Assembly (NCBI RefSeq): GCF_030345095.1
Contig: NZ_CP128360.1
Location: 6,510,001-6,574,000 of the forward strand
DNA length: 64,000 bases
DNA from: Solwaraspora sp. WMMA2056
GTDB lineage: Bacteria; Actinomycetota; Actinomycetes; Mycobacteriales; Micromonosporaceae
Reading direction: 5' to 3'
Part shown: positions 33,211 through 41,983 of the stretch, in pieces
How the letters are laid out: each line of letters starts with the position of its first letter
How positions within the stretch are numbered: the first letter of the stretch is position 1
The notes under the pieces: generated by a model
Database searches by the model: none
What the model saw: the letters and a program-made list of their open reading frames with translations, nothing else
Told to the model about the DNA's origin: nothing
Program-made: the position numbers and the translations under genes

Positions 33211-33255
33211 GGCCGGCTACGGACGGGCCGGCTACGGACGGGCCGGCTACGGACG
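33211..33255 (-). repeat. 15-bp tandem repeat, 3 copies, over the GGDEF-EAL stop codon
   Basis: The unit GGCCGGCTACGGACG occurs at 33211-33225, 33226-33240 and 33241-33255. The complement of CTA gives the stop codon, so three in-frame TAGs follow one another. Confidence 0.85.
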
Positions 33256-36200
33256 GGCCGAGCCCACCGGCCGGCCGCCGGCCACCCACGCCGCCGCCGC
33301 CGGCTCCGGCAGCGGCCGGGAGAAGAGATAGCCCTGCCCGAAACCACAGCCGAGATCGCCGAGCAGATTCCGCTCCGCCACCGTCTCGATCCCCTCGGCC
33401 ACCACGGCGAGCTCGAGGTTGTGCGCCAGCCGGATGATCCCGTCCACCAGCGACCGCTGGCGCGCGGAAAAGGCCATCTCCGCCGTGAACGACCGGTCGA
33501 TCTTCAGTACGTCGATCGGCAGCTGCCGCAGATAGCTCAACGACGAGAAGCCGGTGCCGAAGTCGTCGATGGCCATCCGTACCCCGAGTTCGCGCAGCTG
33601 CGCCAGATCGGACCAGATGTCGTCCTCACTGCCCAGCAGCAGGCTCTCGGTCAGCTCCAGCATCACCTGCTCCGGCGGCAGGCCGGCCTCGGTCAGCGCC
33701 CGACGTACCGTGCCGACGAACCCGGTGACCCGGAACTGCCGCGCCGAGACGTTCACGCTGATGTACGGCGCGTCCCCCGGCGCCGCACCCACCTGCCACT
33801 GGGCGGCCGCCGCGAACGCCCGACGCAGCACCCAGTCCCCGATCGACTCGATCAGGCCGGTCTCCTCGGCCACGTCGATGAACTGGTCCGGGCGCAGTAG
33901 CCCCAGCGTCGGGTGCTGCCACCGCAGCAACGCCTCCAGGCCGACCGCGCTGCCGGTGGCCAGTTCCACGATCGGCTGGTACTCGACGACGAAGTCGGTC
34001 TCCGGTGCCGCCCGTTCCAACGTCGTGCGCAGCTCCATCCGCCGGACCAGGCTGACGTGCAGGGCCGGCTGGTAGCGCCGCCAGCGTCCCTTGCCCGCCC
34101 CCTTCGCCACGTAGAGCGCGAGGTCGGCGTGGCGCAGCAGGTCGTCGGTGCCGCCAGCGTCCTCGGTGGTGGCGACACCGACGCTGACCGCGCCGCCGAC
34201 CAGGCGGCCGGCCAGCCGGAACGGCTCCGCGAAGGCCGCCACCACCCGCTGGGCGGCCTGCTCCACCTCGGCCGCGTCGACCGCGTCGTCGATCAGAGCA
34301 GCGAACTCGTCCCCGCCGAGCCGGGCCGCCGTGTCGGCCGATCCGAGCGTCGCCGCCAACCGGTTGGCCACCGCGACCAGCAACTCGTCGCCGGCCTGGT
34401 GTCCGAGGGTGTCGTTGACGACCTTGAAGTCGTCCAGATCGATGAAGAGGACACCGACGGTGTGCCCGCCCCGGTGGGCCCGCGCCACCGCCTGCTGCAC
34501 CCGGTCGTGGAAGAGCACCCGGTTCGCCAACCCGGTCAGCGAATCGTGGAACGCCCGGTGGGTCAGCTCCTGCTCCAGCCGCCGCCGCTCGGTGACGTCG
34601 CGCAGGGTCAGCACCAGGCCCCGTACCGTGCGGTCCGACCGCAGGTCCCGGCAGCTCACCTCGACCTGTACGGTGCTGCCGTCGGCGTGCCGCAACCGCC
34701 AGTCCTGCCAGTCGTGTGGCTCGCCGGAGGTCCGGACCAGGTCGAGTCCGTCGATCACCCGGTCGTGATCCTCCGGGTCCACCAGGTCGGTCACCGGTCC
34801 GCCGTCCGGTGCCGGGCGGCCGAGCACCGTGCTCACCGCCGGGCTGGCGTACCGGATCCGGGCCTGCCCGTCGACGATCAGGATGATGTCGGCGCTGTTG
34901 AGCACCAGGGTGCGGAAGTACGCCTCGGCGTCGCGCCGGTTGATCTCGTCGCTGAGCCGGACCCGTTCCAGCGCCGTCGCGGCGTGACTCGCCAGCACCT
35001 CGATGCTGTCGCGCAGCGTACCGAGGACCGGCGTCTCCGCCGCCACCAGCAGCACGCCGGCGCGCGGACCCGCGACGTCGTCGACGCCGGCGGGCCGCCG
35101 GCCGGGCTGCGCGGGCACCGTCGCCGGTGTCGTCGGGCGGCGCTCCGGCAGCACCAGCGGGCAGAGCAGCGCGAACGGAAACGACCCGAGTTGCCGGGCC
35201 AGCCCCGGGGTGAGGGCCGACCGGCGCAGCATCCGGGACCGCCGGACCGCCGCGCTCGGCGGCAGCAGCGCGTCGCCCGCAGTCGCCGGCACCGACGGCC
35301 CCCAGATGCTGGTGGCCAGTGCCGGCACCCCGCCGGCACGGTTGACCACCAGCACCAGCCGGTGGGCGACGCCCTCCGGAACGATCTGCGCCAGGCCGGC
35401 ACGGACCGCCCGGTCCACCTCGGCCGCGTCGGCGGCGGAGACCAGGGCCGCGCAGGCGTTGCGCAGCCCCTGCTCGCGGCGCACCGTCTGGCGGTGCGCC
35501 GCCAGCACGTCACCGAACCGGCTGAGCACCAGCGCGAAGACCACCGCCGAGGTGATGGCCAGCATCGCGCCGTCGCGGACCTGCCCGGTCAGCGACTCGA
35601 CTAGCAGGATGGTCGGCGCGATCAGCGTGGCCAGGACGAGCAGCACCGCCCACGGCCGACTCACCTTGCCCTGCTCCAGCTCGGCCGGCTCGGACAGCTG
35701 CGCCATCGACGGTTGCAGCCCGGCCGCCCCCCAGGTCAGGTAGAGCAGCAGCCAGCCCAGCTCGATCGGTCCGCCCGGCTGCCACGGCCCGCCGAGCGTG
35801 GTCAGCCCGTACAGGATGTCGCTGACCAGCATCCCGGCCGCACCGGTCAGCAACAGCAGCAGCGCCGGAGTGCGACGATTCGTGGCCAGCAGCCGAATCG
35901 TCACCGCGAGGACCAACAGATCACCGAGCGCGTACGCGGCGAGCAACGACCGTTCGACCGGGCTCAAACCGTCAGCGGTGATGTACGGCCCGACGATGAA
36001 GATCCAGGCGAGCAGCGCCGCGGTGCACAGAAATGTGAGAACGTCGAGCAATCTGGCCCGATCGCCGATCTCCCGATTGCCCTGGGTCAGCAGGAACAAC
36101 CCCACTGCGGTGAGGACGAAAACCGCGAGGTAGAAAAGCTCGGCGAGCACCGCGCCGGGACGCAGGGCGTACGTCGTGTCGCCGGCGGCCAGAGCGACCA

Positions 36201-36393
36201 CCGCAGCCGCCAGGCACCACCAGGCTGCCGGCCGCTTCGGCCGGTGCCGCCGCAGGCCGACGACGATTCCACCGGCGCTGAACGCGCCGAGGAGCGGCCA
36301 GAGGACCGGATGCCAGGCAGGGGCCGCGAAGATCCCCGCCGACAACAGGATCATCACACCGACGTACGCGCCGGTGAATTTTCGGACCGACAC
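33247..36393 (-). CDS. Membrane-bound PAS-GGDEF-EAL c-di-GMP enzyme
   Basis: A 1048-aa integral membrane signalling protein. About eight to ten hydrophobic helices span residues 1-310. A GAF-like middle and a PAS domain (YFRTLVLNSADIILIVDGQARIRYASPAV, about 495-610) follow. The GGDEF domain has an intact GGDEF motif at 693-697 and the EAL domain an intact EAL at 820-822, with DDFGTGFSSLSYL downstream. Both synthesis and hydrolysis of c-di-GMP are therefore possible; in Streptomyces such proteins regulate development. GTG 36393 has AGGGGAGG 5 nt upstream. It is monocistronic by appearance. The signal sensed is unknown. Confidence 0.93.
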   Translation of the reverse strand: MSVRKFTGAYVGVMILLSAGIFAAPAWHPVLWPLLGAFSAGGIVVGLRRHRPKRPAAWWCLAAAVVALAAGDTTYALRPGAVLAELFYLAVFVLTAVGLFLLTQGNREIGDRARLLDVLTFLCTAALLAWIFIVGPYITADGLSPVERSLLAAYALGDLLVLAVTIRLLATNRRTPALLLLLTGAAGMLVSDILYGLTTLGGPWQPGGPIELGWLLLYLTWGAAGLQPSMAQLSEPAELEQGKVSRPWAVLLVLATLIAPTILLVESLTGQVRDGAMLAITSAVVFALVLSRFGDVLAAHRQTVRREQGLRNACAALVSAADAAEVDRAVRAGLAQIVPEGVAHRLVLVVNRAGGVPALATSIWGPSVPATAGDALLPPSAAVRRSRMLRRSALTPGLARQLGSFPFALLCPLVLPERRPTTPATVPAQPGRRPAGVDDVAGPRAGVLLVAAETPVLGTLRDSIEVLASHAATALERVRLSDEINRRDAEAYFRTLVLNSADIILIVDGQARIRYASPAVSTVLGRPAPDGGPVTDLVDPEDHDRVIDGLDLVRTSGEPHDWQDWRLRHADGSTVQVEVSCRDLRSDRTVRGLVLTLRDVTERRRLEQELTHRAFHDSLTGLANRVLFHDRVQQAVARAHRGGHTVGVLFIDLDDFKVVNDTLGHQAGDELLVAVANRLAATLGSADTAARLGGDEFAALIDDAVDAAEVEQAAQRVVAAFAEPFRLAGRLVGGAVSVGVATTEDAGGTDDLLRHADLALYVAKGAGKGRWRRYQPALHVSLVRRMELRTTLERAAPETDFVVEYQPIVELATGSAVGLEALLRWQHPTLGLLRPDQFIDVAEETGLIESIGDWVLRRAFAAAAQWQVGAAPGDAPYISVNVSARQFRVTGFVGTVRRALTEAGLPPEQVMLELTESLLLGSEDDIWSDLAQLRELGVRMAIDDFGTGFSSLSYLRQLPIDVLKIDRSFTAEMAFSARQRSLVDGIIRLAHNLELAVVAEGIETVAERNLLGDLGCGFGQGYLFSRPLPEPAAAAWVAGGRPVGSARP

Positions 36394-36674
36394 GAGCCTC
36401 CCCTCTGGCCGGACGCGGACGAACGCCGGACGACGGTCGACACGCCGGTGCCCGGCGCACATCCGGCACGCGGCTACACATCCACCGCTCGGTTTACCAG
36501 TCCGACAAGGAGTTGGCCATACTTCTGCCGGTCAATGGTCGTCGAACGATGGGTCGTAAGGGACCCGGATGCGATTTCCCGATTGCGTCGGCGACCGTCC
36601 GGTAATACGGCACCACCTGGGCTGATCATTGGCGCCGGGCGGCGCAGCGGTCACCGCGCCAGGCTGCGCGGCCG
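36394..36674. other. Upstream region of the GGDEF-EAL gene
   Basis: A 281-bp gap holding a TTGACC at about 36530 and TTGTCG at about 36510 on the leftward strand, each a possible -35, but without a convincing spaced -10. The right end carries the duplicated 3' segment of the SIMPL gene. I see no gene here. Confidence 0.35.
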
Positions 36675-36687
36675 TCACCGCGCCAGG
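36651..36687 (-). repeat. 13-bp repeat duplicating the SIMPL stop codon
   Basis: TCACCGCGCCAGG occurs at 36651-36663 and 36675-36687, offset 24. The real stop is 36675-36677; the second copy places another in-frame TGA eight codons later. Confidence 0.75.
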
Positions 36688-37346
36688 TCCAGTACCGCCG
36701 GGGCGGAGATGGTGAACCGGGCCTCCACGACGGCGTGCACCGTCTGCGTCTGCGGATCGAGGTCGAGATGCGGGACATCGTCGGCGGCCAGCTCCGTCGC
36801 GGCGAACGTCCGGCCGGCGGCGCGCAACATCATCGGCTGCGGTGCCGCCATGCCGTGATCGGCCAGCTCCACCAACCCGGTCACCTCGGCACCGAGGGCC
36901 TCGGCGTAGTCGCGGGCCCGGGCGATCGCCTCGTCGATCGCCGCCCGACGCGCCTGGCCGTGCACCGGACTGGTCGGCCGCAGCGCCCACCAGGGACCGC
37001 TGACCTGCACCTGGTCCTGGTCGGCCAGGCGCAGCATCAGCTCACCGAGAATGGTGAAGTCGACCACGGTGACGGTGGTGGTCACGCTGGCGTGGTAGGC
37101 GGCGACCCGCTCACCGGAGCGTTTCCACTCCGGACGTACCTGCAGGGCACCGGACTCGCGGCGCTCGATCGCCGGACCGTACCCGTCGATCAGGGCACGC
37201 ACCGCGTCGCCCCGCTCGGCCAGTCGGGCCAGGGTGCCCGGCCGGTCCTTGCCACGTGCCGAGGCCGTCACCGCGAACCGGGCGAGCTCGGGGGCGACCT
37301 CACGGACCACCTCGCCGCGTACCGCCACCACCGGAGCGCCCGCCAT
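36675..37346 (-). CDS. SIMPL (DUF541) domain protein
   Basis: A 223-aa protein with the SIMPL/DUF541 layout: an N-terminal VRGEVVREVAPELARFAVTASARG strand pair, the central YHASVTTTVTVVDFTILGELMLRLAD segment, a helix AAIDEAIARARDYAEALGAEVTGLVELAD and a final VHAVVEARFTI strand. The family includes periplasmic or cytosolic beta-rich proteins of poorly defined role, some linked to oxidative stress. No signal peptide is visible, so it is probably cytoplasmic. It starts at ATG 37346, 9 bp after the dapC stop on the same strand, so it is likely the last gene of a fdxA-dapC-SIMPL operon. Confidence 0.85.
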   Translation of the reverse strand: MAGAPVVAVRGEVVREVAPELARFAVTASARGKDRPGTLARLAERGDAVRALIDGYGPAIERRESGALQVRPEWKRSGERVAAYHASVTTTVTVVDFTILGELMLRLADQDQVQVSGPWWALRPTSPVHGQARRAAIDEAIARARDYAEALGAEVTGLVELADHGMAAPQPMMLRAAGRTFAATELAADDVPHLDLDPQTQTVHAVVEARFTISAPAVLDLAR

Positions 37347-37355
37347 CGCACCAGC

Positions 37356-38477
37356 CTAGCCGAGCCGGGCCACGGCGGCGGCCACCCGCTCGTCGGTCGC
37401 CGTCAACGCGACCCGGACGTGCCGCTCCCCCGCCGGTCCGTAGAAGGCGCCGGGTGCGGCCAGGATGCCCCGGTCGGCGAACCAGTCGACCGTCGCCCAG
37501 CTGTCCTCACCCCGGGTGATCCACAGGTACAGGCCGGCGGTCGAGTGGGTCACGGTGAAGCCCGCCCCGGTCAGTGCCGTACGGAGCAGTTCCCGGCGGG
37601 CCGCGTACCGCTTCAGCTGGTCGGCCACGTGGGTCTCGTCGGTCAGGGCGGCGATCATCGCCGCCTGCACCGGCGCCGGCACGATCATTCCGGCATGTTT
37701 GCGGACCGCGAGCAGCTCGGCGACCAGGGCCGGATCGCCGGCGACGAAACCGGCCCGGTACCCGGCCAGGTTGCTGCGCTTGGACAGCGAGTGCACGGCG
37801 AGCAGACCGGTCAGGTCGCCGCCGCAGACCTCGTCGTGCAGCACCGAGACCGGCTCGGCCTCCCAGCCCAGCGAGTGGTAACACTCGTCACTGGCGACCA
37901 CCGCGCCGCGCTCGCGTGCCCAGTCGACGACCTTGCGCAGGTGGCCGGTGGGCAGCACCTGCCCGGTCGGGTTGCCGGGCGAGTTGACCCAGACCAGACC
38001 GACCCGGCTGATCGGCCCGAGGGCGGTGAGCGAATCGGTCCGCACCACCTCGGCACCGGCCAGCCGTGCCCCGACCTCGTAGGTCGGGTAGCAGACCGAC
38101 GGCACCACCACGACATCGCCGGGGCCGAGCCCGAGCAGCGTCGGCAGCCAGGCGACCAGCTCCTTGGAGCCGATCGTCGGCAGCACTCCGAGCCCGTCGG
38201 CGGACGCGCCGCACTCCCGGACGCACCAGTCGCGGATCGCCCCGCGCAGCGGCGGGCTACCCGCCGTCAGCGGGTAGCCCGGGGTGTCGGTGGTGCCCCG
38301 CAACGCCGCCTGGACGGTGGCCGGCACCGGGTCGACCGGCGTGCCGACCGACAGGTCGACGATGCCGTCCGGGTGGGCGGCGGCACGGGCCTTGACCGGC
38401 TCCAGCCGGTCCCAGGGAAAGTCCGGCAGACCGGCGGCGAGGGATCCGCCACCGGTCACGGCCCGCCGCCCGGCCAC
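37356..38477 (-). CDS. dapC: Succinyldiaminopimelate aminotransferase
   Basis: A class I/II PLP aminotransferase of about 373 aa. It contains LPDFPWD and GIVDLSVGTPVDPVP near the start, NSPGNPTGQ, SDECYHSLGW and the PLP lysine in SLSKRSNLAGYRAGF. Actinobacterial DapC converts N-succinyl-2-amino-6-oxopimelate to N-succinyl-LL-DAP, joining dapD and dapE in lysine synthesis. It follows fdxA on the same strand, a conserved actinobacterial pairing. The start is uncertain: GTG 38477 (GGAG with short spacing) is used; GTG 38459 is possible, and a CTG at 38501 overlaps the fdxA stop as CTGA behind GGGGAGGGG. Confidence 0.9.
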   Translation of the reverse strand: MAGRRAVTGGGSLAAGLPDFPWDRLEPVKARAAAHPDGIVDLSVGTPVDPVPATVQAALRGTTDTPGYPLTAGSPPLRGAIRDWCVRECGASADGLGVLPTIGSKELVAWLPTLLGLGPGDVVVVPSVCYPTYEVGARLAGAEVVRTDSLTALGPISRVGLVWVNSPGNPTGQVLPTGHLRKVVDWARERGAVVASDECYHSLGWEAEPVSVLHDEVCGGDLTGLLAVHSLSKRSNLAGYRAGFVAGDPALVAELLAVRKHAGMIVPAPVQAAMIAALTDETHVADQLKRYAARRELLRTALTGAGFTVTHSTAGLYLWITRGEDSWATVDWFADRGILAAPGAFYGPAGERHVRVALTATDERVAAAVARLG

Positions 38478-38497
38478 GAGCTCCGCCGGCGTCGCGG

Positions 38498-38824
38498 TCA
38501 GTGCCCCTCCCCGCGCGGCGGCTGACCCGCGACGAACGGAGTGTCCTTCTCGATCTTGCCGACCTTGGAGGCGCCGCCGGGCGAACCGAGATCCTCGAAG
38601 AACTCGTAGTTCGCGGTGGTGTAGTCCTTCCACTGCTCCGGCACGTCGTCCTCGTAGAAGATGGCTTCCACCGGGCAGACCGGCTCGCAGGCACCGCAGT
38701 CGACGCACTCATCGGGGTGGATGTAGAGCATCCGGTTGCCCTCGTAGATGCAGTCGACCGGGCATTCCTCGATGCACGCCTTGTCGAGCACATCGACGCA
38801 CGGCTCGGCGATGATGTATGTCAC
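38498..38824 (-). CDS. fdxA: Seven-iron ferredoxin FdxA
   Basis: A 108-aa ferredoxin with cysteines 9, 17, 21, 25 ([19 protein letters not shown]) and 40, 43, 46, 50 ([12 protein letters not shown]), the [3Fe-4S][4Fe-4S] arrangement. [15 protein letters not shown] and EQWKDY are strongly conserved in actinobacterial FdxA. It carries electrons to cytochromes P450 and other reductases. GTG 38824 lies behind AAGGAAGG. It is immediately upstream of dapC, and its stop may overlap that gene's start. It has a 30-residue polar C-terminal extension beyond the core. Confidence 0.96.
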   Translation of the reverse strand: MTYIIAEPCVDVLDKACIEECPVDCIYEGNRMLYIHPDECVDCGACEPVCPVEAIFYEDDVPEQWKDYTTANYEFFEDLGSPGGASKVGKIEKDTPFVAGQPPRGEGH

Positions 38825-38904
38825 TGGCCTTCCTTCCCGCACGACATGCCGCGATCGCCCGCGGCCGTAACGAGCCTAGTATCTCGCCGGGGAGGGGGTC
38901 GATC

Positions 38905-40023
38905 GTGCTCCGGAGACAAGATGTGGGACGCCGCGTGGTAGTCCGCACGAACACCGGTACCGGTGCGGACCGGCCGCGCTACACCGACCTGCTCGGCCTG
39001 CTCGTCGAGTTGACCGGGACCGACCTCACGGTGCTCACCCGGCACGGGCCCCGGCAGGTCCCGCTCGCCCGGGTGCACCGGGCGAAACTGGTGCCACCAG
39101 CACCGGCCGCCGCCGCCGGAAGCCGGGCCGGAGCCACCACTGGAAGCCGGACCGGAGCCGGAGCCGGGGCGATGGCCGACCCGGCCGAGGTACACCGACT
39201 GGAGGCGGCGGCCAACGAGTCGTGGCCGGCGCCGGTGCAGCAGCGGCTCGGCGACTGGCTGCTGCGGGCCGCCGACGGCTGGACCGGTCGGGCCAACACC
39301 GCGCTACCGCTGGGCGACCCCGGCCGGCCACTGGCCGACGCGGTCGACGCGGTGACCGACTGGTACGCCGCCCGTGCCCTGCCGGCGCAGTTCAACGTAC
39401 CGTTGCCGGCCGCCGCCGACGTCGCCGCCGTGCTCGCCGACCGGGGCTGGCAGGCCCGGCCGCTGGTGCTGGTCCAGACCGCCGACCTGGCCGACCTGCG
39501 CACCCGAGCCGACGCGATGAACGCCGGCCCCGACGCGATGAACGACGGCGCGACGGCCGCCGGTGCCACGGCCGCCCGCGCCGACCTGCCGCCGGTACGG
39601 CTGGCGTACGAACCGGACGCGGACTGGCTGAGCGTCGTGGCGGCGCGCAAGTCCGCCGGGGAGTCACTACCGGCCGCCGCCCACCAGCTGCTCACCGGCG
39701 CGCCACACGTCCGGTTCGCCCAGATCCACGACGCCGGCACCCTGATCGCCGTGGCCCGGGCCACGGTCAGCGCCGACCGTCACTGGTGCGGCGTGTCGCT
39801 GCTGGAGGTGGCCCCGGCCGCCCGGCGTCGTGGCCTGGCCCGCCATCTGCTGGGCACGATCGCCGGCTGGGCGCACGACGACATGGGCGCACGACGCGCC
39901 TTCCTCCAGGTCGAGCAGCGCAACCCGGCGACCGCGCTCTACACCCGGCTGGGCTTCACCACCCACCACGTGTACGTGCCGTGGGGCCAGGTCAGCGACG
40001 CACCACCCGGCGGGGCTTGCTGA
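38905..40023 (+). CDS. GNAT-family N-acetyltransferase with N-terminal SH3-like domain
   Basis: A 372-aa protein from GTG 38905 (GGAGGGGG upstream). The N-terminal 60 residues (DVGRRVVVRT...GLLVELTGTDLTVLTRHGPRQVPLARV) resemble the small beta-domain found in Rv0428c-like acetyltransferases. A Gly/Ala/Ser/Thr linker follows. The C-terminal GNAT core has the acetyl-CoA loop VSLLEVAPAARRRGLARHLLGTIAGWA and QVEQRNPATALYTRLGFTTHHVY. Substrate unknown. An alanine/asparagine-rich repeat (DAMNAGPDAMNDGA) lies in the middle. The 3' end overlaps the convergent membrane-protein gene by 32 bp. Confidence 0.85.
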   Translation: MLRRQDVGRRVVVRTNTGTGADRPRYTDLLGLLVELTGTDLTVLTRHGPRQVPLARVHRAKLVPPAPAAAAGSRAGATTGSRTGAGAGAMADPAEVHRLEAAANESWPAPVQQRLGDWLLRAADGWTGRANTALPLGDPGRPLADAVDAVTDWYAARALPAQFNVPLPAAADVAAVLADRGWQARPLVLVQTADLADLRTRADAMNAGPDAMNDGATAAGATAARADLPPVRLAYEPDADWLSVVAARKSAGESLPAAAHQLLTGAPHVRFAQIHDAGTLIAVARATVSADRHWCGVSLLEVAPAARRRGLARHLLGTIAGWAHDDMGARRAFLQVEQRNPATALYTRLGFTTHHVYVPWGQVSDAPPGGAC

Positions 40024-40456
40024 GCTTTGTCTCGGCGTAGCGCTGCAGCGACTGCGACCGGTGGTCCAGGCCGAGCGTGATCAGCACCAGATAGCCGAGC
40101 AGCGCGCCACCGGCGGAACACCCGCCGTAGAGCCACACCTGTGAGAAGAAGGCACCCGCGCCGTTGGCGAACGGATGCCCGCCGCTGACGAACGGGCCGA
40201 CCAGGACGGTCAGCAGCAGGCCGATCAGCACCGCCAGCGCCAGGTCGCCACCCCAGCGCTCCACCGGCCGGCGCCGGCCCCAAACGAACGCGACCGTACC
40301 GAGCACGAGCCCGATCACCACGAACATCGCCAACGTCAGCCGGTCCTGCGCCTCGGTGTCGGTGCCGAACGCGAACCGGGCGACCAGTCGGGCCACCACG
40401 TTGATCGCGAACAACCCGACGGCCAGGATCCCGACCGGCAGCCACCGCTGCCTCAT
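39992..40456 (-). CDS. Four-helix membrane protein, unknown function
   Basis: A 154-aa protein from ATG 40456 with GGGAGG upstream. Four hydrophobic helices are visible: WLPVGILAVGLFAINVVARL, LTLAMFVVIGLVLGTVAFVW, LALAVLIGLLLTVLVGPFV and AGGALLGYLVLITLGL. A basic C-terminal tail (KLSKPRRVVRR) follows. I do not recognise the family. The 32-bp convergent overlap with the acetyltransferase gene is visible. It lies 74 bp downstream of another small membrane protein on the same strand, so mshB and the two membrane genes may be one operon. Confidence 0.75.
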   Translation of the reverse strand: MRQRWLPVGILAVGLFAINVVARLVARFAFGTDTEAQDRLTLAMFVVIGLVLGTVAFVWGRRRPVERWGGDLALAVLIGLLLTVLVGPFVSGGHPFANGAGAFFSQVWLYGGCSAGGALLGYLVLITLGLDHRSQSLQRYAETKLSKPRRVVRR

Positions 40457-40529
40457 CTCCACCTCCCGGATGCGGAACCGGGAACACTCTCCCGGTACCG
40501 GGAATAGTAGAAGCCGTGACCCTTCGGCG

Positions 40530-41015
40530 TCAGCTCCGCGCACCCGGGCCGGGTGCCGGACGTGGCGACAGGATCGCCCGGAAGGCGATCACCGCGTACG
40601 CGATCGCCCCGGCGAAGATCGTCGCGAAGCCGACCCAGTTGTCCCCGGCCAGCAGGATGTCCCCCTCGGTGGTCCCGCCGGCGGCGAGCACCATCACCGC
40701 GAACCAGGCGGCCGCCGGCACCGCCACCGCCCACCGGGCCCCCACCGCCCGGATGGCGAACCAGCTGACCAGCACGTTGCCGACCACCGCCAGCAGCACC
40801 GACAGGCCGACCAGGTGACCGCCGAGGCGGACCGTGGCGAACTGCAACTCCAGCACCGCGGTGAGCACCGCCGCGACCACCGCGACGGCACCACCGAGGA
40901 CCCGTACCGTCAGATCCGCCAGCCGGTGCAGCCGGCCCGGTACCGTCGGCGCGGCCGCCGGCACCGGCTGCTCCTGCGTCGCGGACATCGGACCGGACCC
41001 ACCGGGCCAGGTCAC
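40530..41015 (-). CDS. Four-helix membrane protein coupled to mshB
   Basis: A 161-aa protein from GTG 41015, which overlaps the mshB stop as GTGA with GAGGTG upstream; an internal ATG at 40988 is the alternative. Four hydrophobic segments: [63 protein letters not shown] and [23 protein letters not shown] short polar N-terminus precedes them. Small membrane proteins of this layout often follow mshB in actinobacteria, but no role in mycothiol metabolism is established. Translational coupling implies a linked function. Confidence 0.78.
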   Translation of the reverse strand: MTWPGGSGPMSATQEQPVPAAAPTVPGRLHRLADLTVRVLGGAVAVVAAVLTAVLELQFATVRLGGHLVGLSVLLAVVGNVLVSWFAIRAVGARWAVAVPAAAWFAVMVLAAGGTTEGDILLAGDNWVGFATIFAGAIAYAVIAFRAILSPRPAPGPGARS

Positions 41016-41905
41016 CGCTGCGGCACCTCGGCGACCGGCAGCCCGGCGAACAGGTCGCTCTCCCAGCCGTACGGCCCCTCACCGGGACCGCGTTCGCCGT
41101 GGGCGAGGGTGAAGTACTCCATGCCCATGAACTCGCCACCGATGTTGCCGGCCAGCGCGTACAGCCAGGAGTCGGCCGGGATCTGGGTGGCGTGCGCCCG
41201 CATCGCGGCCAGCTTCGCCGGGTAGTGGTCGGTGCCATCGACACGGGCGGCGATCTCCGGATCGGGGGTGCCGAACGGCAGGTCGTCGACCTGCTCCACG
41301 CCGGCGAACGGATTGTTCGCCGCGCCCCGGAAAGCGTCGATTCCGGCCGCCAGCACGCTCTTCGGCATGGCCGTGAAATAGATCTTGTCGGGAGCGATTC
41401 CCTCGGCCGCGGCCAACTCGACCGCCCGCATCGTGACCCGGTGCGCCTGGATGTGGTCCGGGTGGCCGTAGAAGCCGTTGTCGTCGTAGGTGATCACCAC
41501 CTGGGGGCGGACCTCGCGCACGACCTCCATCAGGTATCCGGCGGCCTCGTCGAGGTCGGCCTGCCAGAACGCCCGCGAATGGTCGTTGGTCGCCAACCCC
41601 ATCATCCCGGAGTCACGGTAGCGGCCGGCACCGCCGAGGAACCGGTGGTCGGTCACGCCCAGGGCGGCGCAGGCGGCGGCCAGCTCGGCGATCCGCAGGC
41701 CGCCGAGCTGATCGGCGGCACCGGCGGCCAGGCCGGCGAACTCGGGTACGTGGATCTCACCTTCCTCGCCGAGGGTGCAGGTCACCAGCGTGACGTGAGC
41801 ACCGGCGGCGGCGTACCGGGCCATCGTGGCACCGGTGCCGATCGTCTCGTCGTCGGGATGGGCGTGCACCAGCAGAAGCCGATGGGCGGCGGCAAGGTTG
41901 GTCAC
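41012..41905 (-). CDS. mshB: GlcNAc-Ins deacetylase (mycothiol biosynthesis)
   Basis: A 297-aa zinc deacetylase of the PIG-L family. The metal-binding block is HAHPDDE (His16, Asp19), with [17 protein letters not shown] supplying the second histidine region. [10 protein letters not shown] and MPKSVL are also typical of MshB. The enzyme removes acetate from N-acetyl-glucosaminyl-inositol, the second dedicated step to mycothiol. Together with mycoredoxin at 5.4 kb it shows a mycothiol-based thiol system. Start GTG 41905; a GTG 27 bp earlier cannot be excluded because neither has a strong ribosome site. Divergent from the S9 homologue. Confidence 0.93.
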   Translation of the reverse strand: MTNLAAAHRLLLVHAHPDDETIGTGATMARYAAAGAHVTLVTCTLGEEGEIHVPEFAGLAAGAADQLGGLRIAELAAACAALGVTDHRFLGGAGRYRDSGMMGLATNDHSRAFWQADLDEAAGYLMEVVREVRPQVVITYDDNGFYGHPDHIQAHRVTMRAVELAAAEGIAPDKIYFTAMPKSVLAAGIDAFRGAANNPFAGVEQVDDLPFGTPDPEIAARVDGTDHYPAKLAAMRAHATQIPADSWLYALAGNIGGEFMGMEYFTLAHGERGPGEGPYGWESDLFAGLPVAEVPQR

Positions 41906-41983
41906 TCGGGGAACTTTACGCCGGACGGGCACCTGCGCGAATTACCGGTCTCATGGCGCACCAGCCGGTTCTACGATCCGGGA

